From Acidobacteriota bacterium (GTDB taxonomy: Bacteria; Acidobacteriota; Thermoanaerobaculia; UBA5066; Gp7-AA6), in the NCBI GenBank assembly GCA_027307335.1, contig DAHUXD010000016.1, forward strand, positions 1 through 40,371: a stretch of DNA of 40,371 bases, given 5' to 3'. Positions within the stretch are counted from its first letter, which is position 1. Each line of letters opens with the position of its first letter. The translations under genes were made by a program, and so were the position numbers. A model generated the notes under the pieces. That model was not told the origin of the DNA. It worked only from the letters and a program-made list of their open reading frames with translations, and made no database searches. This document shows, in pieces, positions 23,908-33,675 of the stretch.

Positions 23908-25179
23908 ATGCTCAAGTACTGGAAAGGCGTCGGCGACCTGCCCCGCCCGGTCTGGGTCGTCTGCGCATCGACGCTCGTCAACCGCGCGGGCTCGATGGTG
24001 CTCTCCTTCCTCGTGCTCTATTTGACCCGCGAGCGCCAGCTTTCCGCAGAGCGCGCCGGCTTTCTCCTCTTCTTGTACGGGGCGGGGGCGATTGTCGCGG
24101 GGCCGATCGCGGGACGCCTCGCGGACCGGTGGGGCTCGGCGCCGCTCATGCGGGCCTCGCTCTTCGGCTCCGGCACGATGCTGCTCCTCTATCCCTTCGC
24201 GCATTCGCTGGCCGCGCTCGTCGCCGTGACGGTCGTCCTCGCGATGGTGACCGAGTCGTTCCGGCCCGCGGCGATGTCTTTCTTCGCCGAGACCGTCGAG
24301 CCGAAGCGGCGCAAGTCGGCGTTCTCCGTCTACCGCCTCTCCATCAACCTCGGCATGGCGGTCGGGCCGGCCGTCGGCGGAGTCCTCGCCACGTACTCGT
24401 TCCGCTACCTTTTCCTCGCGGACGGCGCGACGTCGATTCTCGCCGGACTGGTCCTCGCCGTCGCCGCGCTTCCCCGGCGCTCCCATCCCACCGCCGTTCC
24501 CGCCTCCGCTCCCGCCCCCACGACCGCGACGCGCCTGCGCCTCTCGACCGCGGCGCACACCGATCCGCGCTTCCTCTTCTTTCTCGCGAGCGTCCTGCCG
24601 GTGTGCATCGTGTTCTTTCAGCACATGTCGACGATGCCGCTCTTCGTGGTGCGCGACCTCGGCTTCTCGCCGCGCACGTTCGGGCTCCTCTTTTCGCTCA
24701 ACTGCCTTCTGATCGTGCTGCTCGAGGTGCCGCTGAACGCCGCGACGTCGCACTGGCCGCACCGCCGCACGCTCGCGCTCGGGGCGCTCCTCTCGGGCGC
24801 CGGCTTCGGCGGCATGGCATTCGCGCACGGCCTCGTCTCCCTCGCGGTGACGGTCGTGATCTGGACCTTCGGCGAGATGCTCTTCTTCCCGGCGTCGGCC
24901 GCCTACGCGACCGACATCGCGCCCGACGCCCGCCGCGGCGAGTACAGCGGCCTCTACGCGATGATGTTCTCGATCGCGTTCGCGATCGGGCCGTGGGCGG
25001 GGACCGTCGTGCTCGAGCGGATCGGAGCCCGGTCGCTCTGGGGCATCACCGCCATCCTCGGCGCCGCGGCCGCGACGATGCTCCTCCGGATGCCCGAGCC
25101 CGGGGTGCACCACGAGGAGCTCACGGAGCCCGTGATCCCGGAGACGCCGGGGTCTATCGCGCCGGCGGAGCCCAGTTGA
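23908..25179 (+). CDS. MFS transporter (DHA1-like)
   Basis: 423 residues with about 12 transmembrane helices. Motif A is present as G-R-L-A-D-R-W-G-S in the first cytoplasmic loop, and an N-R-A-G-S-M sequence lies in helix 1, as in YdeE/MdtH-like exporters. Probable proton-coupled efflux of small molecules; substrate unknown. It starts 38 nt after the small membrane gene. Its last 26 nt overlap, tail to tail, the end of the kinase gene on the other strand. Confidence 0.85.
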   Translation: MLKYWKGVGDLPRPVWVVCASTLVNRAGSMVLSFLVLYLTRERQLSAERAGFLLFLYGAGAIVAGPIAGRLADRWGSAPLMRASLFGSGTMLLLYPFAHSLAALVAVTVVLAMVTESFRPAAMSFFAETVEPKRRKSAFSVYRLSINLGMAVGPAVGGVLATYSFRYLFLADGATSILAGLVLAVAALPRRSHPTAVPASAPAPTTATRLRLSTAAHTDPRFLFFLASVLPVCIVFFQHMSTMPLFVVRDLGFSPRTFGLLFSLNCLLIVLLEVPLNAATSHWPHRRTLALGALLSGAGFGGMAFAHGLVSLAVTVVIWTFGEMLFFPASAAYATDIAPDARRGEYSGLYAMMFSIAFAIGPWAGTVVLERIGARSLWGITAILGAAAATMLLRMPEPGVHHEELTEPVIPETPGSIAPAEPS

Positions 25180-27793
25180 CGATCACGTCGAGCGGCAGTG
25201 TGGAGGGATCGACCTCCGGGACGACAGCGAGGATGCGTTTTCCGTCCGGCGTCACGTCGAAGGACGTCCACGCCTTTCCCTCGGGAAACGTGAAGAGGTC
25301 CACCGGGCTCCCGACCTGAAGGGAAGGATCGGTCCGAATCGGAACCGTGACGAGGCGGGCATCCTGGGAGACGAAGAGCAGTTCGCCGGTCCGGATCCAC
25401 CGCAGCGCCTCCGCTTGCCGCGGGAGAAGGCGCACTCTCTCCCCGGGCCCCGGGAAAGGCGTCACGTAGATCGCCCCCGAGCCATCCTCGACGGAGAGAT
25501 AGGCCACGTAGCGGCCGTCGGGCGAGAAACGGGCGGCGACCTTGTTGAACGGCGACTTCACGAAGAGAGTCGGCGGGGCTTTGTCGGCGAGCGCGAGAAC
25601 CCACAGGTCGAAGATTCCCTGATCGCCCCGCTGGCGAAACAACAGCCACTTACCGTCGGGCGAGACGTTCTCGGCGGTCTGGAACACTCCGAACGGCAGC
25701 ATCTCCTCGACGCGCCCGGTCGCGAGGTCCTGGCGAACGAGCTGGGGCGAGCGACCCCGGACCGCCGCGTACACGAGCGTGTTTCCATCCGGAAGCAGAA
25801 TAGGCCAGATCTCCGTGTCTGGCCCGGGCGACACCGGCGACTCCGCCGACGTCTCAGGATCGATCGACCCGATGCCGAATGCGCCCGTCGCGGGCCGGGC
25901 TCGGGTGAAGAAGACGCGCTTTGCGTCCGGGGAAAACGTCACGTCGAGATAGTTCCCGGGCGGCCCGAGGACGCCGAGCCGTTTCCCGGAGCGGTCGAAC
26001 CACACGAGGCGGCTCACGTCCGAGTGTGACTGAAAGGCCAAAGCTCCGCCCTTGCCGATGGTGAAGGCGGCGTAGCCGGAGGACGCGAAGTAGGACAGAC
26101 GGGGGACCACCGGTACTGCCTCGCCCGTGACTCGGCCGCTCGCCGCATCGAACGGCCTCGCCAGCAGGGACGCGTCTCGAGCGAAGAAGAGAAATCCGGG
26201 CTCCGCATACTCGACGCGCGACGCCTCGGCCATCACCTTCGCGGGCGGGCGGCCCGGCTCGTAGAGCATGACCGTGGACTTTCCGTCGAGGCTCCGGGCG
26301 AGATAGAGGAGCCGCCGGCCGTCCGGTAGGAACGTCGGCCAGTTGAATCGTCCCTCGCCGCGAGCGCGATCGGGCTCGAGCATTTTCACCGCGCTGCCTC
26401 CCGCCGCGGCGACCCGATAGAGGGCCTCTCCCTGTACGCTCGCAAACACGATGTCCCCGGCAGAGCTCCAAGTCGCCGAGATGCCGGTCTCGCCGGGAAC
26501 TTCGCAGATCGTGACCGCCGAACCCCCATCGCGTCCGACTCGTCGGAGCCGGTTGCCGGCCGCAAAGCCGATCGTTCCGCTGTCCGGGGACCAGAACACC
26601 GTCCGTGCATCCTCGGTACCGGCGACCGGCTTCGGCTCGGACTCGGAGAGAGGTCGCAACCAGATCCGCCGCCCCTCCTTCCCCGCAGCGATGAACGCGA
26701 GCACTCTGCCGTCCGGCGAGAATGCGTAGACCGAATTCTCGACCGTCTCGCTCTGGAAGGACTCGCCCGCGGGTGGCGGGACCGAGAAGTGGATCGGCGC
26801 CAGGGGCGCCGGCTGTTGACGGTTTCCTCGCAGGAGCACGGCAGCCGCGACGATGCCAGTGATTGCCGCGACGGCCCACGGCACGACCGCGCGGCGCGGC
26901 GCCCGGGGCGAGACCGCGGCCGGTATCGCCGATGCCCCGCTTCCGCCGACCGCGCGCAGCTGCAGCTCGACGTCGTGCGCCGACTGCCAGCGCTCGGGCG
27001 GATCCTTCGCGAGGCACGTGCGAACGAGTCGATCGAGCTCCGGGGGCGTGACGGGCTGGATCGACGAGACCGGCGGGGGGTCCGCCGTCAGGATCGCGGA
27101 GATGACGGTCGCCTGAGTCGCGCCCGTGAAGGCCTTCTTCCCCGTGAGCATCTCGTACAGCAGGGCGCCCAGCGCGAAGATGTCGGTGCGCGCGTCCGCT
27201 TCCCTGCCCTGGAGCTGCTCGGGCGCCATGTAGGCGACGGTCCCGACGATCACACCATCCGCCGTGAGCGGGGCGATCGTCGGCGCCTCGGTCAGCCCCC
27301 CGGCGGCGCCCGCGCCCTGAAATCCCCGCGCCAGGCCGAAGTCGAGGAGCTTGACGCCCTCCTTCGTCAGCATGACGTTGCCGGGCTTCAGGTCCCGGTG
27401 CACGATGCCGCGCCGGTGCGCCGCGTCGAGCGCGGACGCGATTTCCGCGCCGTAGCGGAGCGACTGAGAGAGCGCCAACGGCCCGCGGCCGAGGCGGTCG
27501 CCGAGCGTCTCTCCCTCGAGGAGCTCCATGACGAGGTACTCGGTCTCGCCGTCGCGGCCGACGTCGTGCAGGATGCAGATGTGCGGATGCGTCAGCTGCG
27601 AGATGGTTTTTGCCTCGCGCTCGAAGCGCTCCCGCGCCTCCGGCGTGGGCGGGCGGTGGGACGGCAGGATTTTGATCGCAACCTCGCGTGCGAGCCGCGG
27701 GTCGCGCGCCCGGTAGACCTCCCCCATGCCCCCCGCGCCCAGCGACGCGAGGATCTCGTAGGGGCCGAGCTTCGTACCCGGGACCAAGGCCAT
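25154..27793 (-). CDS. Membrane Ser/Thr protein kinase with PD40 propeller (kinase B)
   Basis: 879 residues. Complete kinase domain: K41, E60, H132-R-D134-L-K-P-G-N, D151-F-G, and M-A-P-E-Q. The stretch between DFG and A-P-E is long and rich in Ala, Gly and Thr. A membrane helix near residue 300 (A-V-V-P-W-A-V-A-A-I-T-G-I-V-A-A-A-V-L-L) is followed by PD40-type repeats (F-S-P-D-G-R, W-S-P-D-S-G, F-L-P-D-G-R). The C-terminus (D-V-I-V-N-W) matches that of kinase E (V-V-V-L-N-W), marking a second paralogous group distinct from kinases A and D. A TAAAGT box lies 12 nt before the ATG. The 3' end overlaps the MFS gene. Confidence 0.9.
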   Translation of the reverse strand: MALVPGTKLGPYEILASLGAGGMGEVYRARDPRLAREVAIKILPSHRPPTPEARERFEREAKTISQLTHPHICILHDVGRDGETEYLVMELLEGETLGDRLGRGPLALSQSLRYGAEIASALDAAHRRGIVHRDLKPGNVMLTKEGVKLLDFGLARGFQGAGAAGGLTEAPTIAPLTADGVIVGTVAYMAPEQLQGREADARTDIFALGALLYEMLTGKKAFTGATQATVISAILTADPPPVSSIQPVTPPELDRLVRTCLAKDPPERWQSAHDVELQLRAVGGSGASAIPAAVSPRAPRRAVVPWAVAAITGIVAAAVLLRGNRQQPAPLAPIHFSVPPPAGESFQSETVENSVYAFSPDGRVLAFIAAGKEGRRIWLRPLSESEPKPVAGTEDARTVFWSPDSGTIGFAAGNRLRRVGRDGGSAVTICEVPGETGISATWSSAGDIVFASVQGEALYRVAAAGGSAVKMLEPDRARGEGRFNWPTFLPDGRRLLYLARSLDGKSTVMLYEPGRPPAKVMAEASRVEYAEPGFLFFARDASLLARPFDAASGRVTGEAVPVVPRLSYFASSGYAAFTIGKGGALAFQSHSDVSRLVWFDRSGKRLGVLGPPGNYLDVTFSPDAKRVFFTRARPATGAFGIGSIDPETSAESPVSPGPDTEIWPILLPDGNTLVYAAVRGRSPQLVRQDLATGRVEEMLPFGVFQTAENVSPDGKWLLFRQRGDQGIFDLWVLALADKAPPTLFVKSPFNKVAARFSPDGRYVAYLSVEDGSGAIYVTPFPGPGERVRLLPRQAEALRWIRTGELLFVSQDARLVTVPIRTDPSLQVGSPVDLFTFPEGKAWTSFDVTPDGKRILAVVPEVDPSTLPLDVIVNWAPPAR

Positions 27794-27805
27794 CGGAGCC
27801 AGGCA

Positions 27806-27811
27806 ACTTTA
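27806..27811 (-). promoter_or_regulatory. -10 box of kinase B
   Basis: TAAAGT on the minus strand with a 12-nt gap to the ATG at 27793, the same short spacing as the TAGAAT boxes of kinases C and E. Confidence 0.4.
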
Positions 27812-27859
27812 CCCTCGCGCATCGCTTTCGGGATAAAAGGCATTCCAAGGAGGCCCCCC

Positions 27860-28267
27860 ATGGGTATGTTCGACCAGCTCCTCGGAGGCGTCGTGGGCCA
27901 GCTCGGCAACGCGCAGCAAAAGGGATCGTTGATGGACCTCGCGACTCAGGTCATCCAGAGCCAGCCCGGGGGGCTGTCGGGTCTGCTCGCGAAGTTTCAG
28001 TCGGCCGGACTCGGCGGGCACGCCGACTCCTGGGTCGGCACCGGGCCCAATCAGCCCGTCACCGCCGATCAGATCTCGAACGTCCTAGGTTCCGACAAGG
28101 TCGCCGCGATGGCGCAGCGGCTCGGCGTCAATCCGCAGATGGCGAGCACGGCGCTGGCGACGCTCCTGCCGGTCGTCGTCGACCACCTGACGCCGAAAGG
28201 GCAGGTCGACCACGGCGCGGACCTCGGCGCCGCGCTCACCGCGCTGAAGTCGAAGTTCCTGGCTTAG
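27860..28267 (+). CDS. YidB-family (DUF937-like) protein
   Basis: 135 residues, with AAGGAGG (27847-27853) 6 nt before the ATG. The sequence M-F-D-Q-L-L-G...G-G-L-S-G-L-L-A-K-F-Q-S-A-G-L-G-G-H-A-D-S-W-V-G-T-G-P-N-Q-P-V-T-A-D-Q-I is the family signature, followed by a second half with A-x-x-L-G-V-N-P and a V-D-H-L-T-P-x-G motif. The molecular function is unknown. It lies alone between two oppositely oriented signalling genes. Confidence 0.88.
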   Translation: MGMFDQLLGGVVGQLGNAQQKGSLMDLATQVIQSQPGGLSGLLAKFQSAGLGGHADSWVGTGPNQPVTADQISNVLGSDKVAAMAQRLGVNPQMASTALATLLPVVVDHLTPKGQVDHGADLGAALTALKSKFLA

Positions 28268-28274
28268 GCCGGGA

Positions 28275-28739
28275 TCAGGGCCGCGCCGCGGGCGGGAGCG
28301 TCCGCATGTGGATCTCGGTCCCGCCCTTCTCGTACCGCACCTCGTCCATGAGCTGATTGATGAGGTAGATCCCGCGGCCGCCGGTCGAGAAGAGCTGCTG
28401 GCCGAGGATGGGGCTCGGGATCGACGCCGGGTCGAAGCCGGGACCCGGATCGCGCACGACGATCAGCATGCCGCGCGCGTGGTCGCACGCGACGCAGCAC
28501 TGAATCTCCTTCGAGGGATCGTGGCCGCTGCCGTGCTCGACCGCGTTCGCCAGCGCCTCGCGCAGCGCGAGCTCGATCTCGAACTCGCGGCCGGCGGCGC
28601 AGCCCATCTCGGTCACGATGTGCATCACCCTCTCGACGACCGGCGATATCGCGTTGACGTCGCCGGGCAGCTTCAGGTCCGCCTGGACCAGCAGGTCCTC
28701 GCGGTCGAACTCGCAGCGTGCCGGAGCCGGAGCGTTCAT
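28275..28739 (-). CDS. RsbW/SpoIIAB-like ATP-binding regulator (HATPase_c_2)
   Basis: 154 residues. N-box R-E-A-L-A-N-A-V-E-H-G (60-70), G1 box D-P-G-P-G-F-D-P (97-104), and G2-like S-T-G-G-R-G-I-Y-L-I (118-127) define a stand-alone GHKL ATPase like anti-sigma factor kinases. Such proteins phosphorylate an anti-sigma-factor antagonist and bind a sigma factor. Here neither partner is adjacent. The gene starts 28 nt after kinase C on the same strand, which suggests it is the terminal gene of that unit. Several Cys residues lie in the middle (C-C-V-A-C). Confidence 0.88.
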   Translation of the reverse strand: MNAPAPARCEFDREDLLVQADLKLPGDVNAISPVVERVMHIVTEMGCAAGREFEIELALREALANAVEHGSGHDPSKEIQCCVACDHARGMLIVVRDPGPGFDPASIPSPILGQQLFSTGGRGIYLINQLMDEVRYEKGGTEIHMRTLPPAARP

Positions 28740-28767
28740 GAGGGCCTCCTGTCGGCGATGCGTCGTC

Positions 28768-31029
28768 TCACTCGGGCCGGATCTGATCCAGCAGCGTATC
28801 GAAACGCGGGTCGGAGCGCAGCGGGTCGAACGCCTGGTCGTGGCGCAGCCACGCCCACAGGAACGTGTTGCGCTCCTCGAGGGCGCGCGCCAGGAGGGCG
28901 AGCGCGGCGTCGGTCTCGCCGAGCTGCGCCCGGACGAAGGCGAGGTGGACCGGCGGCACGTAGAGGCGTTTCGCGAGGCCCTCGAGCTCCTCGAGGACGC
29001 GGCGCGCGTCGGCCGAGCGGCCCGCCGAGGCGAGGGTCATGCCGAGCATCGCGAGCGCCCACGGCATCTCCCGCTGGCTCTGCGCGGCGAGCCTCTCGAG
29101 CGCCTCGATCCCCTCGTCGTAGCGACCGCCGGCGCGGCAGGCGAGACCGAGCGCGAAGAGCGCATAGACCGAATTCGGATCGACGTGCACGGCCTTGCGG
29201 AAACCGACGATCGCCTCGTCGTAGCGGCGCGCGAAGTAGTACGTCATCGCCGCGTTGACGTGCGTGTTGGCCGACATCGGCTCGAGCTCGACGGCGCGCC
29301 GTCCGAGCTCGAGCGCCTCGTCCTTGCGGGACGTCGTCGAGAGCAGGAGGGCGAGCCAGGAGTAGCCGTCCGAAGAGCGCGGCGCGAGCTCGATCGCGCG
29401 GCGGAAGTGGCGCTCCTCCCGGTCGAGGTCCCACCGGTAGTAGTGATCGAGGATCCCGAGCGCGACGTGAACGTCCGCGGAATCGGGCTCGAGATCGCGC
29501 GCCTTCTCCGCCGCCGCCTGCGCCTTCGCGAAGGCCTCCCGCGTCGGAATCCCTCCGTAGAAGCCGTACGTGCAGTACGAATCGGCGAGGCCCGTGTAGG
29601 CGGCCGCGAAGCCGGGATCGCGCGCGATCGCCGCCTCGAACTCGACGACGGCCTTGGCGGACGCGCGCTGGTTGAAGAAGTAGCGGCCCTTGAGGAAGCG
29701 GTTGTACGCCTCGACGTTCCGGGTGCCCGGCGTGACGAGGGACTCCTCCTCCTCCGGGAGCAGCTTCACCTTCAGCGCGCCGGCGATCGAGCGCGAGATC
29801 TCGTCCTGGACCTCGAAGACGTCCTTCATCTCCCGGTCGTAGCGCTCCGACCAGATGTGGTACCCGCTCGAAACGTCGACGAGCTGCGCGGTGATGCGCA
29901 GCCGCTGGCCCGCCTTGCGGACGCTGCCCTCGAGAACGCTGCGCACGCCGAGCTCGCGGCCGATCTGGCGGACGTCGGTGTCCTTCCCCTTGAAGGCGAA
30001 CGACGAGGTCCGGGCGGCCACGCGCATCGCCGCGATCGCCGCGAGGGCGCTGATGATCTCCTCGGTCATGCCGTCGCTGAAGTACTCGGCGTCCGGGCCG
30101 GCGCTCATGTTGCGGAACGGCAGCACGGCGATCGAGGCCTCGCTCCGCTCCGCGGGACGCGCGCTGCCCGTCGCCGGCGACCGCGGGCCCGACGGCTCGC
30201 GCTCCGCCGCCTGCAGCGCGAACGCGAAATCGCGCGCGGACTGGAATCGATCCTCCGGGCTCTTCTCGAGGCCGTGGGCCAGGATGCCCGTCAGCTCCGG
30301 CGGGACGCCGCGGCCCGCCGTCGGCGACGGCTCGTCCTGGAGGATGCTCATCATGGTCTCGACGGGGTTCTCGCGTTGAAAGGCACGCTTCCCGGTGAGC
30401 ATCTCGTAGAGGATCACCCCGAGCGAGAAGAGGTCGGAGCGGTGATCGACCGGCTTGCCGCGGATCTGCTCGGGGGACATGTAGCCCGGCGTGCCGACGA
30501 CCGTTCCCGAAGCCGTCAGCGACTCCGGGTTCGACCCCTCGCTCGGTCCCTTCGTCTCCCGCGCGATGCCAAAGTCGAGGATCTTGACGATGCCGTCGCG
30601 CGTCAGGAAGAGGTTGTCCGGTTTCAGATCGCGGTGGACGATGCCTCGGTCGTGAGCGGCCGCGAGACCGCGGAGAATCTGCTCGGCGTACTCGATCGCT
30701 TTGCGCGGCGGAATCGCCGACGCCTCCAGGCGCTCCCGCAGCGTCTCGCCCTCGAGCAGCTCGGTCACGCTGTAGACGACGTCGCCGTCGTGGCCGAAGT
30801 CGTGGATCGCCATGATGTTGGGGTGGGACAACGAGGCGACGGCTCGCGCCTCGCGCTCGAAGCGCGCGATGGCCTCGGCGCTGCCCGTCGAGAGCTGGGG
30901 CAGCACCTTCACTGCGACGTCGCGCCCGAGCCGCGAGTCTCGCGCGCGGTAGACCTCCCCCATTCCTCCCGACCCGAGCGGGGACAGGATCTCGTAGGGA
31001 CCGAGGCGGCGGCCCTGGGCGATCGTCAT
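28768..31029 (-). CDS. Soluble Ser/Thr protein kinase with TolB-N-like and TPR domains (kinase C)
   Basis: 753 residues. The kinase domain is complete (K41, E60, H132-R-D134, D152-F-G, M-S-P-E-Q). After a short linker comes a TolB-N-like/FlgO-like domain from about 305 (I-A-V-L-P-F-R-N-M-S...F-S-D-G-M-T-E-E-I; V-L-E-G-S-V-R-K-A-G; H-I-W-S-E-R-Y-D-R), the architecture also seen in some adenylate cyclases. TPR-type helical repeats fill the C-terminal ~330 residues. No transmembrane helix is visible, in contrast to the four other kinases here, so it should be cytosolic. It lies 48 nt after kinase D and 28 nt before the RsbW-like gene. Confidence 0.9.
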   Translation of the reverse strand: MTIAQGRRLGPYEILSPLGSGGMGEVYRARDSRLGRDVAVKVLPQLSTGSAEAIARFEREARAVASLSHPNIMAIHDFGHDGDVVYSVTELLEGETLRERLEASAIPPRKAIEYAEQILRGLAAAHDRGIVHRDLKPDNLFLTRDGIVKILDFGIARETKGPSEGSNPESLTASGTVVGTPGYMSPEQIRGKPVDHRSDLFSLGVILYEMLTGKRAFQRENPVETMMSILQDEPSPTAGRGVPPELTGILAHGLEKSPEDRFQSARDFAFALQAAEREPSGPRSPATGSARPAERSEASIAVLPFRNMSAGPDAEYFSDGMTEEIISALAAIAAMRVAARTSSFAFKGKDTDVRQIGRELGVRSVLEGSVRKAGQRLRITAQLVDVSSGYHIWSERYDREMKDVFEVQDEISRSIAGALKVKLLPEEEESLVTPGTRNVEAYNRFLKGRYFFNQRASAKAVVEFEAAIARDPGFAAAYTGLADSYCTYGFYGGIPTREAFAKAQAAAEKARDLEPDSADVHVALGILDHYYRWDLDREERHFRRAIELAPRSSDGYSWLALLLSTTSRKDEALELGRRAVELEPMSANTHVNAAMTYYFARRYDEAIVGFRKAVHVDPNSVYALFALGLACRAGGRYDEGIEALERLAAQSQREMPWALAMLGMTLASAGRSADARRVLEELEGLAKRLYVPPVHLAFVRAQLGETDAALALLARALEERNTFLWAWLRHDQAFDPLRSDPRFDTLLDQIRPE

Positions 31030-31043
31030 CGGCTCACGGACGG

Positions 31044-31049
31044 ATTCTA
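31044..31049 (-). promoter_or_regulatory. -10 box of kinase C
   Basis: TAGAAT on the minus strand, 14 nt before the ATG at 31029, inside the 48-nt gap after kinase D. It gives kinase C and the RsbW-like gene a promoter of their own. Confidence 0.45.
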
Positions 31050-31077
31050 TGCGGGAGCTAAATGTCAGGGGTGTGGA

Positions 31078-33675
31078 TCAGCGCAACCCTTCGATGACAT
31101 AGAGCTGCCCGAGGGTCCGGCGGCCCTCGACGGTCCAGGCGTCGCCGCTCGTCGTCATTCGCACCCGAATGCCCTCGATCGAGTTGTCGTATGCGAACTC
31201 CTTCCAGAGGTGGCGCTGCCCGGTAGTGATGTCGTAGAGCGCCACCTTCTGGGGCCGCTCCCCACGCCGGTAGGTGTAGAGATACCGGGAGTCCCTGCTC
31301 CACTGCTGGATCCGGTCGTCCGGCGTCGACAGCCCCGGAAGGACCCGGTCGGCACCGGCACCGTCGAGCGACACCAGATGCACTTCTCCGCGCCGGACCG
31401 CAACGGCGAACCTGCCGTCGGGCGACACCGGGTTGGTCCAATCTTCGAGGATCAGGCGCTCGGAGCCGATCGCCCGTGGCTGGCCTCCACGGACCGCCTG
31501 GACGAAGAGACGCATGGTTCCCTCCTTGCTCTTCGCCGAAAAAACGATCGAATTGCCGTCGGGCAGGAAGGAGCCCCACGAGATGTCGGAGAGGTTTCCC
31601 GTGGCGAGCTCCGTCGGCTGGCCGGGACCCGTCGGAAGGAGGGAAAGCCCCGGCGGCTTCCCGCCGGAGGGCGGGATCCATGCCAGCACCCACTTACCAT
31701 CCGGAGAAAGAGACCAGGCGTAACCCTCGCCGAGCTTGACCGCGGGCGAGCCGTCGGTGGAGCGGAGGTACACGACGGGCCAGGCTCCGGCACCTTCGCC
31801 CATCTCGTTCAAGAGAACCGTCCTCCCGTCGGCGGACAGGTCGGCGACGCTCGACCCGTCGAGCCACGAGACCTCGCGCTCGACCGGGGCCGACACTGAG
31901 GCAAAGCGCACCGACTGAGCGACGGTGGCGTACCCGACGAGCGCTCTCCCGTCCCTCGCAATGTCGTCGAGCTCGATGGTCTCCGGCGCGCGCATCACGA
32001 GCCGGCGCTTGCCGGACAAATCGACCGCCCAAAGACCAGGGGGCTGGCCAAGATGCTCGTTCGCCGTGAACCAGACCTCGTGCCCATCCGCGCTCCAGCA
32101 CGGGACCCCCTGCAGGTTGATCCAACCGGACGAGAGAACCCGCTTGTCCCTGCCATCCCGGCCGATGACCGACACGGCATTGGACGTATCGCTCACGGCC
32201 TCCCAGAACGACACGAGACTGCCGTCTCGCGAGACGCGCGGATTCGACGCATTCTTCTCGACGAGAATCTTTCCGATGGGGAACTCGACGCGCGATTGGC
32301 CGTCGACGACGTGGGAGACGGCCAGATCCTTCCCGTCGGGCGAGAAGTCGGCTCCGGCGTAGTCCACGTCCTCGAGCACCAGCCGGGGCGTCCCTCCGGA
32401 CATCGGGACGCGTGCGAGGGTCCCGAGCGGCCGTGTCAAGGGCGTCTGAAGGATCGCCAGCTCGTTCGAGACCGAGATCGCGAGAACGTCGCCTCCGAAG
32501 TCGAACGCGGCCGACTCCGGACTTCCGACCTGGGTACGGTAGAGCCGCGTGCCTGGCGGATCCCCGTTCCATCGCGCGCCGTAGACGACCGCTTGCCCGT
32601 CCGGCGTGAAACGGGCATTGCTCACCGGGCCCTGCCGGAAGGTCAGCCGAGTGAAACGCGGGGTCGGGGGCGGTGCGACGAGGCGCCCCCGAAGAAGCCA
32701 CCCGGCGACGCCCGCCGCCGCGGCAACGAGCACGACACCGACGGCGAGGACCGGCACGCGGCGGCGCGCCTTCGGCGTGGACGCGAGCGCGGCCTCGGCG
32801 CCGCTCGAGACCTCCGAGATGTGGTCGCGGACGCTCGCGAGGTCCCGCGCGAGGTCCCGCGTCGAGGCATAGCGCTCCTCAGGCTCCTTGGCCAGACACC
32901 GCTCGAGCATCCAGCGCAGCGAAAGCGGCAGCTCCGGGCGGAGCTTCCCCACCGGCTCCGGATCGTCCCGGATGATCGCCGACATCGTCTCGGCCGCCGT
33001 CTTCTTCTGAAACGCTTTCTGGCCGGTCGCCATCTCGTACAGGATCGAGCCGAAAGAGAACTGGTCCGACCGGAAGTCGAGCGGCTCGCCGGACGCCTGC
33101 TCCGGCGACATGTAGCTGACGGTCCCCATCACGGTCCCCGGGCGTGTCTCCCCCTCGGTCATGGTCGGCATCACCGAAGCGGCTCCCGACTCCGGCTCGA
33201 CGAGCTTGGCCAGCCCGAAGTCGAGGATCTTCACGAACCCGTCCTTCGAGACCATCACGTTTTCGGGTTTCAGATCCCGGTGCATGATGCCGGCGGCATG
33301 CGCCTTGGCGAGCCCGTCGGCGATCTGCGCGGCGACCGGGAGGATCCGGCGCAGCGGCATCGGGCCGGACACGCAGAGGTCCCGCAGCGTCTTGCCGTCC
33401 ACGAGCTCCATGGCGAGGTAGGCCGTCTCCTCCTCGCGGCCGACGTCGTGGATCGTCACGATGTTCGGATGATTCAGCGCCGAGGCCGCGCGCGCCTCCC
33501 GCTCGAACCGGGAGAGGCGATCGCGGTCCTGCGCCAGCGACTCGGGCAGCACCTTCAGCGCGACCTCGCGACCGAGCCGCGAATCCCTCGCCCGGTACAC
33601 CTCTCCCATGCCGCCCGCGCCCAGCGGCGAGAGGATCTCGTACGGACCGAGGCGGCTCCCCGCCGACAACGTCAT
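31078..33675 (-). CDS. Membrane Ser/Thr protein kinase with PD40 propeller (kinase D)
   Basis: 865 residues. Kinase signature residues are intact (K41, E60, M-H132-R-D134-L-K-P-E-N, D-F-G, M-S-P-E-Q). A helix near residue 310 (V-P-V-L-A-V-G-V-V-L-V-A-A-A-A-G-V-A-G-W-L-L) precedes the PD40-type propeller (R-F-T-P-D-G-Q, L-S-P-D-G-K, F-L-P-D-G-N). The C-terminal L-G-Q-L-Y-V-I-E-G-L-R matches kinase A, so these two are the same subgroup although 25 kb apart. Its ATG overlaps the stop of kinase E (ATGA, 33672-33675), implying co-translation. Confidence 0.9.
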   Translation of the reverse strand: MTLSAGSRLGPYEILSPLGAGGMGEVYRARDSRLGREVALKVLPESLAQDRDRLSRFEREARAASALNHPNIVTIHDVGREEETAYLAMELVDGKTLRDLCVSGPMPLRRILPVAAQIADGLAKAHAAGIMHRDLKPENVMVSKDGFVKILDFGLAKLVEPESGAASVMPTMTEGETRPGTVMGTVSYMSPEQASGEPLDFRSDQFSFGSILYEMATGQKAFQKKTAAETMSAIIRDDPEPVGKLRPELPLSLRWMLERCLAKEPEERYASTRDLARDLASVRDHISEVSSGAEAALASTPKARRRVPVLAVGVVLVAAAAGVAGWLLRGRLVAPPPTPRFTRLTFRQGPVSNARFTPDGQAVVYGARWNGDPPGTRLYRTQVGSPESAAFDFGGDVLAISVSNELAILQTPLTRPLGTLARVPMSGGTPRLVLEDVDYAGADFSPDGKDLAVSHVVDGQSRVEFPIGKILVEKNASNPRVSRDGSLVSFWEAVSDTSNAVSVIGRDGRDKRVLSSGWINLQGVPCWSADGHEVWFTANEHLGQPPGLWAVDLSGKRRLVMRAPETIELDDIARDGRALVGYATVAQSVRFASVSAPVEREVSWLDGSSVADLSADGRTVLLNEMGEGAGAWPVVYLRSTDGSPAVKLGEGYAWSLSPDGKWVLAWIPPSGGKPPGLSLLPTGPGQPTELATGNLSDISWGSFLPDGNSIVFSAKSKEGTMRLFVQAVRGGQPRAIGSERLILEDWTNPVSPDGRFAVAVRRGEVHLVSLDGAGADRVLPGLSTPDDRIQQWSRDSRYLYTYRRGERPQKVALYDITTGQRHLWKEFAYDNSIEGIRVRMTTSGDAWTVEGRRTLGQLYVIEGLR

